A stretch of 64,000 nt of DNA, taken from the NCBI GenBank assembly GCA_001899285.1, contig MKWA01000022.1, positions 62,001 to 126,000 on the forward strand, in the 5' to 3' direction. Shown here piece by piece: positions 9,646 to 18,179 of the stretch; the first letter of the stretch is position 1, and each line of letters begins with the position of its first letter. A program made the position numbers and the translations under genes. Origin of the DNA: Rhizobiales bacterium 64-17. GTDB lineage: Bacteria; Pseudomonadota; Alphaproteobacteria; Rhizobiales; Xanthobacteraceae. The notes beneath the pieces were generated by a model, which made no database searches, had not been told where the DNA came from, and was given only the letters and a program-made list of their open reading frames with translations.

Positions 9646-10794
9646 TTACTTCAACAGCTTCCACTTCCCGTCCTGCAACTGGACGAGCACACGCGCGCGC
9701 TCATCGACGCCGAACGGGCTGCCGGGCTTGAAGTTGTAGACGCCGTGGGTGCCGACCACTTCCTTGGTCGCCAGCATGGCGTCGCGGAAGGCTTCGCGGA
9801 ACTGCGGTGTGCCCGGCTGCGCCTTCTGCAGCGCACGCTTGGCCGCGTCAGCGAATACCAGCCAGGCGTCGAACGAATAGGCCGAGAAGGCGTCGCCGGT
9901 GGGCGCGTTATTGACCTTCTGATAGACGTCGCGGAATGCCAGCGAAATCTTCTTGGTCGGGTTGCTGTCGGGCAACTGCTCGGCGACGATCACTGGGCCG
10001 GTCGGCGCGATCACACCGTTGACCGCCTTGCCACCGACGCGGACGAAGTCCGGATTGATCAGCGCGTGGGTGCCGTAGAGGCCGCCCTTGAAGCCGCGCT
10101 CGGCTAGCGCGAGATAGGGCAGCGCGCCTGGCGTGCCCGAACCGCCGGTGATGACGGCATCCGGGCGCGCGGCGATGATCTTCAGGGTTTGCCCCGTGAC
10201 GGAGGTATCGGCGCGCGCATAGCGCTCGTTGGTGACGACCTCGATGTTCTTGCTTGGCGCGTTCTGCGTCAGCGCGCTGTAGACCAGATCGCCCCAGGAA
10301 TCGCTGAAGCCGATATAGGCGGCGCGCTTCACCTTGTCCTGTGCCATGCGCTCGACCACGGCGGCGACCATCAGCGGCGGCGGCTGCGGAATGGAGATCA
10401 GCCACTGGCCGTTCGGGCTCTGTGGCTGGGTGGCAGGGGTGAGCGAGATGATCGGGGTCTTGGTTTCGGCGGCGACCACGGCCATGGCGATGGTGCCGGG
10501 CACCCCGGACGTGCCCATCAGCACGTCGACTTTTTCTTCTTCCACCAGCTTGCGCGCGTTGCGGGTCGCTGCGGACGGATCGGAGGCGTCGTCGAGCCGG
10601 ATCAGCTTGACCTTCACGTCGCCGATCTTGCTGGCATAGGCTTCGCCGGCGAGAATTCCTTTTTCGTACGGGATGCCGATCGAGGCGCCCGGCCCGCTGA
10701 GGGAGGTGACAAAACCGACGGTGATATCCGCGGCGGAGACGGCCGTGACCGACACGAGCACGGACGCGGCGGCGACGCACAGACGCGACAACAT
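9646..10794 (-). CDS. ABC transporter substrate-binding protein (Leu/Ile/Val-binding, Peripla_BP_6 family)
   Basis: A 382-residue periplasmic binding protein for the liv-type importer. The N-terminus is a clear Sec signal (MLSRLCVAAASVLVSVTAVS, cleavage after ...SA before ADITVG). The mature part begins with the family start VGFVTSLSGPGASIGIPYEKG, and LMGTSGVPGTIA and the later YDAWL-like region follow the type I periplasmic fold. The ATG at 10794 is preceded by a good GGGAGG ribosome-binding site; a start 36 codons upstream would spoil the signal peptide. It is the first gene of the leftward operon. Ligand is unknown; aromatic acids or auxin-like compounds would fit the divergent dioxygenase operon. 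Confidence 0.9.
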   Translation of the reverse strand: MLSRLCVAAASVLVSVTAVSAADITVGFVTSLSGPGASIGIPYEKGILAGEAYASKIGDVKVKLIRLDDASDPSAATRNARKLVEEEKVDVLMGTSGVPGTIAMAVVAAETKTPIISLTPATQPQSPNGQWLISIPQPPPLMVAAVVERMAQDKVKRAAYIGFSDSWGDLVYSALTQNAPSKNIEVVTNERYARADTSVTGQTLKIIAARPDAVITGGSGTPGALPYLALAERGFKGGLYGTHALINPDFVRVGGKAVNGVIAPTGPVIVAEQLPDSNPTKKISLAFRDVYQKVNNAPTGDAFSAYSFDAWLVFADAAKRALQKAQPGTPQFREAFRDAMLATKEVVGTHGVYNFKPGSPFGVDERARVLVQLQDGKWKLLK

Positions 10795-10837
10795 GATTGA
10801 TCCTCCCAAACTGAGCCTCTGGACGAGCCCAGCAATT

Positions 10838-10871
10838 ACTTTAACTTTAAAACTTCTGTCGGGGCTGGCAA
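10838..10871 (-). promoter_or_regulatory. Candidate sigma-70-type promoter for the binding-protein operon
   Basis: Read on the minus strand, TTGCCA (10871-10866) is followed after 16 bases by TAAAGT (10849-10844), and a second TAAAGT follows immediately (10843-10838). It lies about 45-75 bases before the binding-protein ATG. The match to the housekeeping consensus is fair and the AT-rich block stands out from the surrounding GC-rich DNA. This is a visual match only. Confidence 0.35.
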
Positions 10872-11293
10872 GCGCCTTTGCAATTCGGCTCTTGAGGGTC
10901 ATCCAGCATCAGAAGATGCGCCGCACAGGTCCGCGCGGAAGGCGATATCGATTGCGAGACTTGCAGGATTTGTTGCGTGACCAGCACGATCGATCGCCAC
11001 GGAATTGTGACGGATATCGTCGTGCCTCGTATCGTTGCGACGCGTGACGCGCAACACGTCATCACGACAGCGCGTGACAAATAACGATGTGCCCGAGGTA
11101 AAATACGGCCGTGTCGCGACAACCCGCCCACCGGCCGGGCAATGGAATATCTCCGGTCACTGCGCGGGATAAGCCGCGCGGGGCGCAAGGCGGTCGCGAT
11201 GCCCGATCTCTCCGGTGGCGGAATACCGTGTTGCCATTCCCGGCGCCGCGCCGTCAGATCGTCGCCGGTGTGCGCCGGCATTGCGCCGGCCAA

Positions 11294-11311
11294 TATTTTA
11301 TATTTAAAATA
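11294..11311. promoter_or_regulatory. AT-rich inverted repeat abutting the dioxygenase reductase start
   Basis: The sequence TATTTTA-TATT-TAAAATA is a perfect seven-base inverted repeat with a four-base spacer, ending five bases before the ATG at 11317. In this GC-rich genome an 18-base block made only of A and T is striking. It could be an operator for a MarR/TetR-like repressor, or contain the minus-10 element of a leaderless transcript, since no ribosome-binding site is visible between it and the ATG. Confidence 0.45.
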
Positions 11312-11316
11312 ATCCG

Positions 11317-12291
11317 ATGCCGCAGGATGGTCGTCTCGAACTGGTCGTTACGGATGTGGAAAGCGTCACCCCGCTGATCCGCGCCATTCGGCTGGCGCGA
11401 CCGCACCAGGAGCCCTTGCCGTCCTGGGAACCGGGGGCGCATCTCAAGGTGCGCATCGGCGGCAATGATGAACGCTCCTATTCGCTGATCAATGCGTCTA
11501 CCGATCCCGCGGCTTGCACCCACCCGAAATCCTATCGGCTCGGCATCCGGCTCGAAACACCGAGCCAGGGCGGCTCAGTCTACATGCACGCCTTGAAATC
11601 CGGTGACACCGTGTCGGTGACGCCGCCGAGCAACAATTTCCCGCTCGAGCCGACCGGCAAGCCGGTGGTGCTGGTGGCCGGCGGCATCGGCGTCACGCCG
11701 ATCGTGTCGATGGCGGCGGCGCTGCAGGCGGCGGGTCATCCTTACCGGTTCTATTACGCCGGCCGTGCCCGCGACCAACTGGCATTCCTGCCGGAGATCG
11801 AGGCGCTGACCGGCGGCCATCTCACCGTACACACCGACGACACCGCGCGGGGTTTCTTCGATCTCGCCGGGCTGATGGGGTCGCTCGCTGGCGACGAGCC
11901 GCTGTATTGCTGCGGGCCGCTGCCGATGATCGAAGCGGCGATCGCCACGGCGAAGACGCTCGGCTGGGCGCCGGGCCGGCTGCATTTCGAGATTTTCACC
12001 GCCGCGGCGCCGCAAGCGGGCGATCAGGCGTTCGAGGTGGTGCTCAACAGCACCGGTGAAAGCTTCATCGTGCCTCCGGGAAAGTCCGTACTCGACGTGT
12101 TGATCGAGGCGGGCAAGGATCCGCTTTATGATTGCAAGCGCGGCGATTGCGGGATCTGCCAGGTCGGCGTGATCGAGGGAACGCCCGACCACCGCGATTT
12201 CATTCTGTCCGACAGCGAGAAGGCGTCGGGCAAGCTGATGCAGATTTGCGTGTCGCGCGCCAAGACGCCGCGTCTGGTGCTGGATTTGTAA
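11317..12291 (+). CDS. Oxygenase reductase with FMN/FAD, NAD and C-terminal 2Fe-2S ferredoxin domains
   Basis: A 324-residue electron-transfer protein that would pass electrons from NAD(P)H to the adjacent Rieske oxygenase. The flavin motif is RSYSL (residues 53-57), the nucleotide-binding motif is GGIGVTP (122-128), and the plant-type 2Fe-2S cluster is C-terminal with C273, C278, C281 and C311. This is the phthalate-dioxygenase-reductase/vanillate-demethylase layout (class IA). The ATG at 11317 is the first start that gives the family's N-terminus, but no Shine-Dalgarno is visible, so leaderless translation is possible. Partners that follow are the oxygenase alpha and beta subunits. Confidence 0.9.
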   Translation: MPQDGRLELVVTDVESVTPLIRAIRLARPHQEPLPSWEPGAHLKVRIGGNDERSYSLINASTDPAACTHPKSYRLGIRLETPSQGGSVYMHALKSGDTVSVTPPSNNFPLEPTGKPVVLVAGGIGVTPIVSMAAALQAAGHPYRFYYAGRARDQLAFLPEIEALTGGHLTVHTDDTARGFFDLAGLMGSLAGDEPLYCCGPLPMIEAAIATAKTLGWAPGRLHFEIFTAAAPQAGDQAFEVVLNSTGESFIVPPGKSVLDVLIEAGKDPLYDCKRGDCGICQVGVIEGTPDHRDFILSDSEKASGKLMQICVSRAKTPRLVLDL

Positions 12292-12308
12292 GACGACAGG
12301 AGGCAGCG

Positions 12309-13622
12309 ATGGACCGTTATCGTGGCAATGCGGACGCCGTCAAAGGGCTTATCCGCGACACCGAGGTGCATCGCGACGTCTATATCGACGACGAGGTGTT
12401 TCAACTCGAGATGGAGCACCTGTTCGCCAACACCTGGGTTTATGTTGGACATGACAGTCAGGTGGCCAATCCGGGCGATTATTTCGGCACCACCATCGGT
12501 GCGCAGCCGGTGCTGATGGTGCGTCACACCGACAAGACGGTGAAAGTTCTCTACAACCGCTGCCCGCACAAGGGTACGCGCATCACTACCGAGGCCTGCG
12601 GAAATACAGGCAAGTTCTTCCGCTGCCCGTATCACGCCTGGAGTTTCCGCACCGACGGCTCGCTGCTCGCGATCCCGCTGAAGAAGGGTTACGAGAACAC
12701 CGGCTTCGAAGGCAGCCATGCTGCCAAGGGCATGACGCCGGTGAAGCATGTGCACAATTACCGCGGCTTTGTGTTCGCCAAGCTGAACGACGGCGGACCC
12801 GGCTTCGAGGAGTTCTTCGGCGACAGCCTGTCGAGCTTTGACAACATGGTCGATCGCTCGCCGGTCGGCAAACTCGAAGTCGCCGGCGGCGTGCTGCGCT
12901 ACATGCACAACTGCAACTGGAAGATGCTGGTCGAGAACCAGACCGACACCTGCCACCCGATGGTGGCGCATGAATCATCGGCAGGAACCGCGATCAGCGT
13001 GTTCGACAAACAGCCGCCCGGCACCAAGAAGCCGATGGCGGTGGAGATCTATGCGCCGTTCATGGCGCCGTACGAGTTCTTCGAGAACATGGGCATCCGC
13101 GTCTGGCCGAACGGCCACGGCCATACCGGCGTGCATCACTCGATCCACTCCGACTATTCCGCCATTCCCGGCTATTTCGAGAAAATGGTCGCGGCCTATG
13201 GCGAGGAGCGCGCCAAGGCGATCCTCGGGGAGAATCGTCACAACACGGTCTATTTCCCCAATCTGATGATCAAGGGTCCGATCCAGCTCATCCGTCTGTT
13301 CAAGCCGATTGCCGCCAACAAGACGCTGGTGGAATCCTGGACGTTCCGGCTGGTGGATGCGCCCGACATGCTCTTGGAGCGCACCTTGATGTACAACCGG
13401 CTGATCAATGCGCCGACCTCGGTGGTCGGCCATGACGATCTCGAAATGTACGAGCGCGCACAGGAAGGGCTGCACGTCGACGCCAATCAATGGGTCAACG
13501 TGCAGCGGCTCTACGATGTGGCCGAGCCGCCGGACGCGACCGCGGAAACCAACGGCACGACGGAATGGCAGATGCGCAATCAGTTCCGGGCCTGGTCGAA
13601 ATTCATGACCCTGTCGATGTGA
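12309..13622 (+). CDS. Rieske ring-hydroxylating dioxygenase, alpha subunit
   Basis: A 437-residue catalytic subunit. The Rieske 2Fe-2S ligands are C85-P-H87 and C106-P-Y-H109. The mononuclear iron site is visible as D213-T-C-H216-P-M-V-A-H221, with the remaining carboxylate expected further on. It would dihydroxylate, or mono-oxygenate and decarboxylate, an aromatic or indolic acid in the cytoplasm. The ATG at 12309 follows a strong AGGAGG site; a longer open frame overlapping the reductase gene is not supported. Sequence style is of the benzoate/anthranilate/salicylate oxygenase group. Together with the beta subunit, CoA ligase and isatin-hydrolase-like gene it may act on indole-3-acetate, as in known auxin-degrading Rieske systems; this last point is inference. 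Confidence 0.92.
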   Translation: MDRYRGNADAVKGLIRDTEVHRDVYIDDEVFQLEMEHLFANTWVYVGHDSQVANPGDYFGTTIGAQPVLMVRHTDKTVKVLYNRCPHKGTRITTEACGNTGKFFRCPYHAWSFRTDGSLLAIPLKKGYENTGFEGSHAAKGMTPVKHVHNYRGFVFAKLNDGGPGFEEFFGDSLSSFDNMVDRSPVGKLEVAGGVLRYMHNCNWKMLVENQTDTCHPMVAHESSAGTAISVFDKQPPGTKKPMAVEIYAPFMAPYEFFENMGIRVWPNGHGHTGVHHSIHSDYSAIPGYFEKMVAAYGEERAKAILGENRHNTVYFPNLMIKGPIQLIRLFKPIAANKTLVESWTFRLVDAPDMLLERTLMYNRLINAPTSVVGHDDLEMYERAQEGLHVDANQWVNVQRLYDVAEPPDATAETNGTTEWQMRNQFRAWSKFMTLSM

Positions 13623-13632
13623 GGATGCGGCC

Positions 13633-14115
13633 GTGACAACGCCCAGCGACCAGCAATTGATCGAGTTCGTCCAGCGTGAGGCGCGGCTGATTGATCAGCA
13701 CCGGTTCGAGGAGTGGCTCGAACTGTTCACCGATGATGGCATGTACTGGATGCCGCTCGAATGGGGGCAGACCGACCCGAAGCTGACGACTTCGCTGATG
13801 TACGAGGACAAGCTGCTGCTGACGATCCGGGTCGAGCGGCTGAAGGGCAATCGCACCTTCTCGCAGAAGCCGAAAAGCCGCTGTCACCATCTGCTGCAGA
13901 CGTCGCAGATTGACCGGCGCGACGAGGCCAACAACGAATACGTCACCTGGACACCGATGCATTATGTCGAGACGCGGTTCGACGAGCAGCAGCTCTATGC
14001 CGCGTGGGTGACGCATACGCTGACGGTGAAAGACGGTGCGCTGCGCATCAAGCTCAAGCGCGTCGATCTGGTGAACTGCGACGCCGCATTCGGCAATATC
14101 CAGCTCTTCATGTGA
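13633..14115 (+). CDS. Ring-hydroxylating dioxygenase, beta subunit
   Basis: A 160-residue small subunit of the SnoaL-like fold that builds the alpha3beta3 oxygenase. The N-terminus reads DQQLIEFVQREARLIDQHRF and the hallmark WMPL sequence is at YWMPLEWGQ. It starts with GTG at 13633, 10 bases after the alpha-subunit stop, and ends just before the CoA ligase. It has no catalytic role in the known family; it shapes the hexamer. Confidence 0.9.
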   Translation: MTTPSDQQLIEFVQREARLIDQHRFEEWLELFTDDGMYWMPLEWGQTDPKLTTSLMYEDKLLLTIRVERLKGNRTFSQKPKSRCHHLLQTSQIDRRDEANNEYVTWTPMHYVETRFDEQQLYAAWVTHTLTVKDGALRIKLKRVDLVNCDAAFGNIQLFM

Positions 14116-14120
14116 TCGGC

Positions 14121-15764
14121 ATGCAGCTTCCGGCCGATAGCCCGCAGAGCGTCTACGATCTGTTCAGCCGGCAGGCGGCGCGGGTGCCACAGCGCGCGTT
14201 CCTGTGCGTGCTGCCGGAGACGGCGCTGGCTTACGGGATCGCGGCCTGCGAAGTGACTTATGGCGAGGCGTACGCTACCGTCGAGCGGTTGCGCGCTGCC
14301 TATGCCGCAGCGGGCTATCGCGCCGGGCAGCGCGTGGCGATGCTCTTGGAAAACCGGCCAGCCTACTTCCTGCACTGGTTCGCGCTCAACGCCCTCGGCG
14401 TGTCGGTGGTGCCGCTCAATCCGGATATGCGCGCGGCCGAACTGGAATATGTGCTCGGCCATTCGGATGCCGTCGGCGTCGTGGCGATTCCTGCGCGGCA
14501 TGCCGGTTTGCGCGCGGCGGCACAGGCAATCGGTCGCGCGATCCCGGTGTTCGGTCCCGACGACGCGCCTCAGCCGCCATTTGCGGGTGAGGTGAGCGCG
14601 CCGGACGCGGGCCGCGATACCGAATGTGCGTTGCTCTACACCTCTGGCACCACCGGCAAGCCGAAAGGCTGCGTGCTGCCGAACGAATATTTCCTCTATG
14701 CCGGTCACTGGTACGTGACGGCCGGCGGGCTGATCGCGTTTCGTGACGACGGCGAGCGGATGCTCACCCCGCTGCCGGTGTTCCACATGAACGCCATGGC
14801 CTATTCGGCGATGGCGATGCTCGCGGTCGGCGGCTGCCTGATCCCGCTCGACCGCTTCCATCCGAAGACCTGGTGGCAAAGCGTGCGCGCCAGCCGCGCC
14901 AGCATCGTCCATTATCTCGGTGTGATGCCGCCGATGCTGATGGGCGCGCCGGAGAGCAAGGAAGATCGTTCGCACCATGTGCGGTTCGGTTTCGGCGCGG
15001 GCGTCGACCGGGCGCTGCATGCGCCATTCGAGGCCCGCTTTGGTTTTCCGCTGATCGAGGCGTGGGCGATGACCGAAACCGGCGCCGGCGCGGTGGTGGT
15101 CGCGGCGCGCGAGCCGCGCCATGTGGGCACGAGCTGTTTCGGTCGGCCGGGCCCCGAACTCGAAACCCGCATCGTCGATGAAGCGGACGCCGACGTGTCG
15201 CAGGGCGAACCGGGCGAACTGCTGGTGCGCCACGCGGGCGACGCGGCGCGCTACGGCTTCTTCCGTCGCTATCTGAAAGACCCGGATGCCACCGCGCAGG
15301 CGTGGGCGGGCGGCTGGTTCCACACCGGCGACGTGGTGCGGCAGGACGCGGACGGCGCGATGCACTTCGTGGATCGCCGCAAGAATGTGATCCGCCGCTC
15401 CGGCGAGAACATCTCCGCCGTCGAGGTGGAGAGCGTGCTGATGCAGCATCCGGCGGTGCGGCAGGTGGCCGTAGCACCGGTGGCCGATCCTGTGCGCGGC
15501 GATGAGGTGTTCGCCTGCATCGTCACCCATCAGCCGGCGGCGGACCGTGCGGCGCGCGAACGGGTGGCGGGGGAGATCGTCGCCTGGTGTCTGACGCGGC
15601 TCGCTTATTACAAGGCGCCGGGCTATGTCGGTTTTGTGCCGGAGATCGCTTTGACCTCGACCCAGAAGATCCAGCGCGGCAATTTGAAGGACATGGTTGC
15701 CGGCCTTGTCGGCGGTGACGCCTGCGTCGATACGCGCGCGCTGAAACGGCGGACCGCAGCATGA
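14121..15764 (+). CDS. AMP-forming acyl-CoA synthetase in dioxygenase operon
   Basis: A 547-residue adenylate-forming ligase. Motifs are [38 protein letters not shown] and RRKNVIRRSGENISAVEVE; the C-terminal Lys is probably in STQKIQRGNLKD. I start it at the ATG at 14121; a GTG at 14112 overlapping the beta-subunit stop would add only three residues. Its place directly after the oxygenase and before the thiolase-like gene implies that the oxygenated product becomes a CoA thioester before carbon-carbon cleavage. Its stop overlaps the next start (15761-15764). Specificity is unknown. Confidence 0.88.
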   Translation: MQLPADSPQSVYDLFSRQAARVPQRAFLCVLPETALAYGIAACEVTYGEAYATVERLRAAYAAAGYRAGQRVAMLLENRPAYFLHWFALNALGVSVVPLNPDMRAAELEYVLGHSDAVGVVAIPARHAGLRAAAQAIGRAIPVFGPDDAPQPPFAGEVSAPDAGRDTECALLYTSGTTGKPKGCVLPNEYFLYAGHWYVTAGGLIAFRDDGERMLTPLPVFHMNAMAYSAMAMLAVGGCLIPLDRFHPKTWWQSVRASRASIVHYLGVMPPMLMGAPESKEDRSHHVRFGFGAGVDRALHAPFEARFGFPLIEAWAMTETGAGAVVVAAREPRHVGTSCFGRPGPELETRIVDEADADVSQGEPGELLVRHAGDAARYGFFRRYLKDPDATAQAWAGGWFHTGDVVRQDADGAMHFVDRRKNVIRRSGENISAVEVESVLMQHPAVRQVAVAPVADPVRGDEVFACIVTHQPAADRAARERVAGEIVAWCLTRLAYYKAPGYVGFVPEIALTSTQKIQRGNLKDMVAGLVGGDACVDTRALKRRTAA

Positions 15765-16930
15765 CGCATCGCCGTGCCGCCTACGACAACATCGTCATCT
15801 GCGCGCCGGTGACGATCCCCTATCGTCGCTATTCCACGCACAGCGCGCATTGGTGGCTCGGCCGGTCACTGCACGAGCTGACCCGCGCCGCCGGCATCAC
15901 GCCGAAGGATATCGATGGTCTCACGGTGTCGAGCTTCACCGTCGGCCCTGACACGGCGATCGGTCTGACCCAGCATTTCGGCCTGTCGCCGCGCTGGCTC
16001 GATCACATTCCGTTCGGCGGCGCGAGCGGCGTCGTGGCGCTGCGCCGTGCCGCGCGCGCGGTGCAGGCGGGGGACGCCGACATCGTCGCCTGTATCTCCG
16101 GCGACACCAATCACGTCGACTCGTTCCGTAAGACGCTGTCGACCTTTTCGCGGTTCGCCCAGGACGCCGTCTATCCCTACGGTTCCGGCGGTGCCAACTC
16201 TTCGTTCGCGCTTATTACCAAGCACTACATGAATCTCTACGGCGCGAAGCGTGAGGATTTCGGCAAACTGTGTATCGCGCAACGCGACAACGCGCTGTCA
16301 ATCCCGTTCGCGATGATGAAGAAGAAACTGACGCTCGACGAATATATGTCGGCGCGGCCGATCGCTGATCCGGTGCATCTGTTCGATTGCGTCATGCCCT
16401 GTGCCGGCGCGGAAGCCGTACTGGTCTGCCGCGAGGACACCGCGAAATCGCTCGGTCTTCCCATGGTGCGCATGCTCGCCACCATCGAGCGGCACAATGC
16501 GTTCGGCGGCGATGTGATCCAGCATCGTGGTGGCTGGGAGGTGGACATCGGCGAGCTTTGGGCCATGGCCGGCATGAGGCCCTCCGATGTGAGCTTGGTG
16601 GAAACCTATGACGACTATCCGGTGATCGTCATGATGCAGTTCGAAGATCTCGGCTTCTGCAAGAAGGGCGAGGGGCCGGATTTCGTGCGCGGCCATACCT
16701 TCACCAATGACGGCACGTTCCCGCACAACACGTCGGGCGGTCAATTATCGACCGGGCAGGCGGGCGCGGCCGGAGGCTTTCTCGGCCTGACCGACGCGGT
16801 GCGGCAGCTCACCGATAGGCCGATCGGTACGGCAGTGGCGGATGCGCAGAGCGCTGTCATCTCCGGCTTCGGCATGATCAACTACGATCGCGGCCTGTCG
16901 TCGGCGGCCGCTGTGTTGGCGAGGGTCTGA
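15761..16930 (+). CDS. Thiolase-fold protein (SCP2-thiolase/Ltp2-like) without thiolase catalytic residues
   Basis: A 389-residue member of the nonspecific lipid-transfer/thiolase family. In true thiolases the nucleophile sits in a C-A-S-G-like motif; here residues 86-90 read GGASG, so Cys is replaced by Gly. The usual GHP motif is GQA (in STGQAGAAGG), and the C-terminal Cys region reads NYDRG. Loss of Cys and His with gained Tyr fits the aldolases Ltp2 and relatives, which pair with a DUF35 protein and split a beta-hydroxyacyl-CoA by retro-aldol reaction. The next gene encodes a DUF35 protein and overlaps by one base, which supports such a complex. A BbsB-type benzoylsuccinyl-CoA thiolase is an alternative. 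Confidence 0.85.
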   Translation: MTHRRAAYDNIVICAPVTIPYRRYSTHSAHWWLGRSLHELTRAAGITPKDIDGLTVSSFTVGPDTAIGLTQHFGLSPRWLDHIPFGGASGVVALRRAARAVQAGDADIVACISGDTNHVDSFRKTLSTFSRFAQDAVYPYGSGGANSSFALITKHYMNLYGAKREDFGKLCIAQRDNALSIPFAMMKKKLTLDEYMSARPIADPVHLFDCVMPCAGAEAVLVCREDTAKSLGLPMVRMLATIERHNAFGGDVIQHRGGWEVDIGELWAMAGMRPSDVSLVETYDDYPVIVMMQFEDLGFCKKGEGPDFVRGHTFTNDGTFPHNTSGGQLSTGQAGAAGGFLGLTDAVRQLTDRPIGTAVADAQSAVISGFGMINYDRGLSSAAAVLARV

Positions 16931-18171
16931 TGACGACGCCGCTCACGCGCCCGAAACGCAAGAACCCGCTCAAGCGCACGCGCCTGCCGCTCAACCCGCA
17001 GGGCGTGCGCAGCCGCACCGCGCATGGCCTCACGGCGGCGGCGGCGGAAGGCCGCTTCGCGCTTCAGGTGTGCGAGGACTGCAAGACGGTGATCTATCCG
17101 CCGCGGGACTGCTGCCCGAATTGCCTGTCCGCGCGGCTGCCGTTCCGTGACGTGCCGCGCGGCGGCATGCTGGTGGCGGAAACGACCGTGCGTACGTCGA
17201 CCGATCCCTATTTCCGCGAGCGCACGCCGTGGCGCGTCGGCAGCGTCAAGCTCGACGCCGGGCCTGTGATCGTCGCGCATCTGCACGGCGACACCGTGGA
17301 AGGCGCGCGCGTGCGGCTCGAATTCAAGCTCGACAAGAGCGGCGCGGCGGTGGCGCTCGCTCTGCCGGAACAGGATACGCCCCATATGGCTGACGACCCC
17401 CATCTGCGCGAGATGACCTGCGATCCGAAATTCCGCCGCGTGCTGATCACCGATGGTCGTACCGAGGTGGGGCAGGCGATGGCCAAGGCGTTCTCCGACG
17501 CCGGCGCGAACATTGTGTTCGTCGGCATCGCCGACCAGTGGAAGCCGTTTCCGGGGATGGACAAGCTGCGGCAGATCGAGCGCGTCGAGATCGTGCCGCT
17601 CGACGTCACCGACACCGAATCCGTCACCGAGCAGGCGGAGCAGAACGGGTCGCGTATCGACATCATCGTCAACACGGCGGAGCATGTGCGTGCCGGCGGC
17701 ATCGTCGATCGCCATGGTCTCACTGTCGCGCGCGAGGAGATCGACGTACGCTATCTCGGCCTGATGCGGCTCGCGCAGGCATTCGGTCCGGTGATGCGCT
17801 TCCGCGGCGCCGACGGCGTCAATTCGGCGGCGGCATTCGTCAATCTGTTATCGGTGCACGCACTGATGAACTGGCCGACCTACGGCGCCTATTCGGCGGC
17901 CGAGGCGGCGTGCCTGTCAGCGGCGCAATGCATGCGGGCCGAACTGCGGCCGGGCGGCGTCAAGGTGCTCAACGTGTTCTTCGGCCCGCTGGAGACCGAA
18001 TGGTTCCAGACCGTGCCGCCGCCGAAGGTGACGCCGGCGGCTTTGGCGAAGGCGGTGGTGCGCGGCTTGCAGCAGGGCATCGAGGATGTGTTCGTCGGCG
18101 ATATCGCCGAAGACATCCGCGCGCGGCTTGCGGTCAATCCGAAAGCGCTCGAACGCGAAATGGCAGGTTAG
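16930..18171 (+). CDS. DUF35 zinc-ribbon/OB-fold protein fused to a degenerate short-chain dehydrogenase
   Basis: A 413-residue two-domain protein. Residues about 40-150 are a DUF35 module: a rubredoxin-like zinc ribbon with C48, C51, C62 and C65 (an extra C61), then an OB-fold. Residues about 168-413 have the short-chain dehydrogenase fold, but the catalytic features are broken. The nucleotide motif reads TDGRTEVG (174-181) instead of TGxxxGxG, and the Ser-Tyr-Lys set is S308, Y321 and Glu at 325 where Lys is required. The SDR half is therefore probably a scaffold. DUF35 proteins are obligate partners of thiolase-fold enzymes, which matches the upstream gene. In anaerobic toluene degradation separate BbsA (DUF35) and inactive BbsC (SDR) are known; a fusion of the two ideas is unusual. 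Confidence 0.85.
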   Translation: MTTPLTRPKRKNPLKRTRLPLNPQGVRSRTAHGLTAAAAEGRFALQVCEDCKTVIYPPRDCCPNCLSARLPFRDVPRGGMLVAETTVRTSTDPYFRERTPWRVGSVKLDAGPVIVAHLHGDTVEGARVRLEFKLDKSGAAVALALPEQDTPHMADDPHLREMTCDPKFRRVLITDGRTEVGQAMAKAFSDAGANIVFVGIADQWKPFPGMDKLRQIERVEIVPLDVTDTESVTEQAEQNGSRIDIIVNTAEHVRAGGIVDRHGLTVAREEIDVRYLGLMRLAQAFGPVMRFRGADGVNSAAAFVNLLSVHALMNWPTYGAYSAAEAACLSAAQCMRAELRPGGVKVLNVFFGPLETEWFQTVPPPKVTPAALAKAVVRGLQQGIEDVFVGDIAEDIRARLAVNPKALEREMAG

Positions 18172-18179
18172 GAGAAATT

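Larger units (their letters stand above)
10795..11316. promoter_or_regulatory. Divergent intergenic region between transporter and dioxygenase operons
   Basis: About 520 bases without a convincing gene separate the two divergent catabolic operons. The sequence is less GC-rich than its surroundings near both ends: an ACTTTA-repeat stretch at 10838-10850 near the binding-protein gene and an AT-rich palindrome at 11294-11311 against the reductase start. A possible minus-10-like TAAAAT at 11099-11104 with GTGACA at 11074-11079 could serve the rightward operon, but the 19-base spacing is loose. Short frames in both directions here have Arg/Pro-rich, non-protein-like composition. No regulator gene is present, so the regulator must be encoded elsewhere. 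Confidence 0.6.

Noticed and set aside
10847-11293. 148-codon leftward frame in the divergent control region
   Set aside because: No ribosome site, no known domain and Arg/Pro/Ser-rich sequence; it covers the presumed promoters.
13995-15530. 511-codon leftward open frame over the CoA ligase
   Set aside because: Antisense to a ligase with all adenylation motifs; Arg/His-rich composition.
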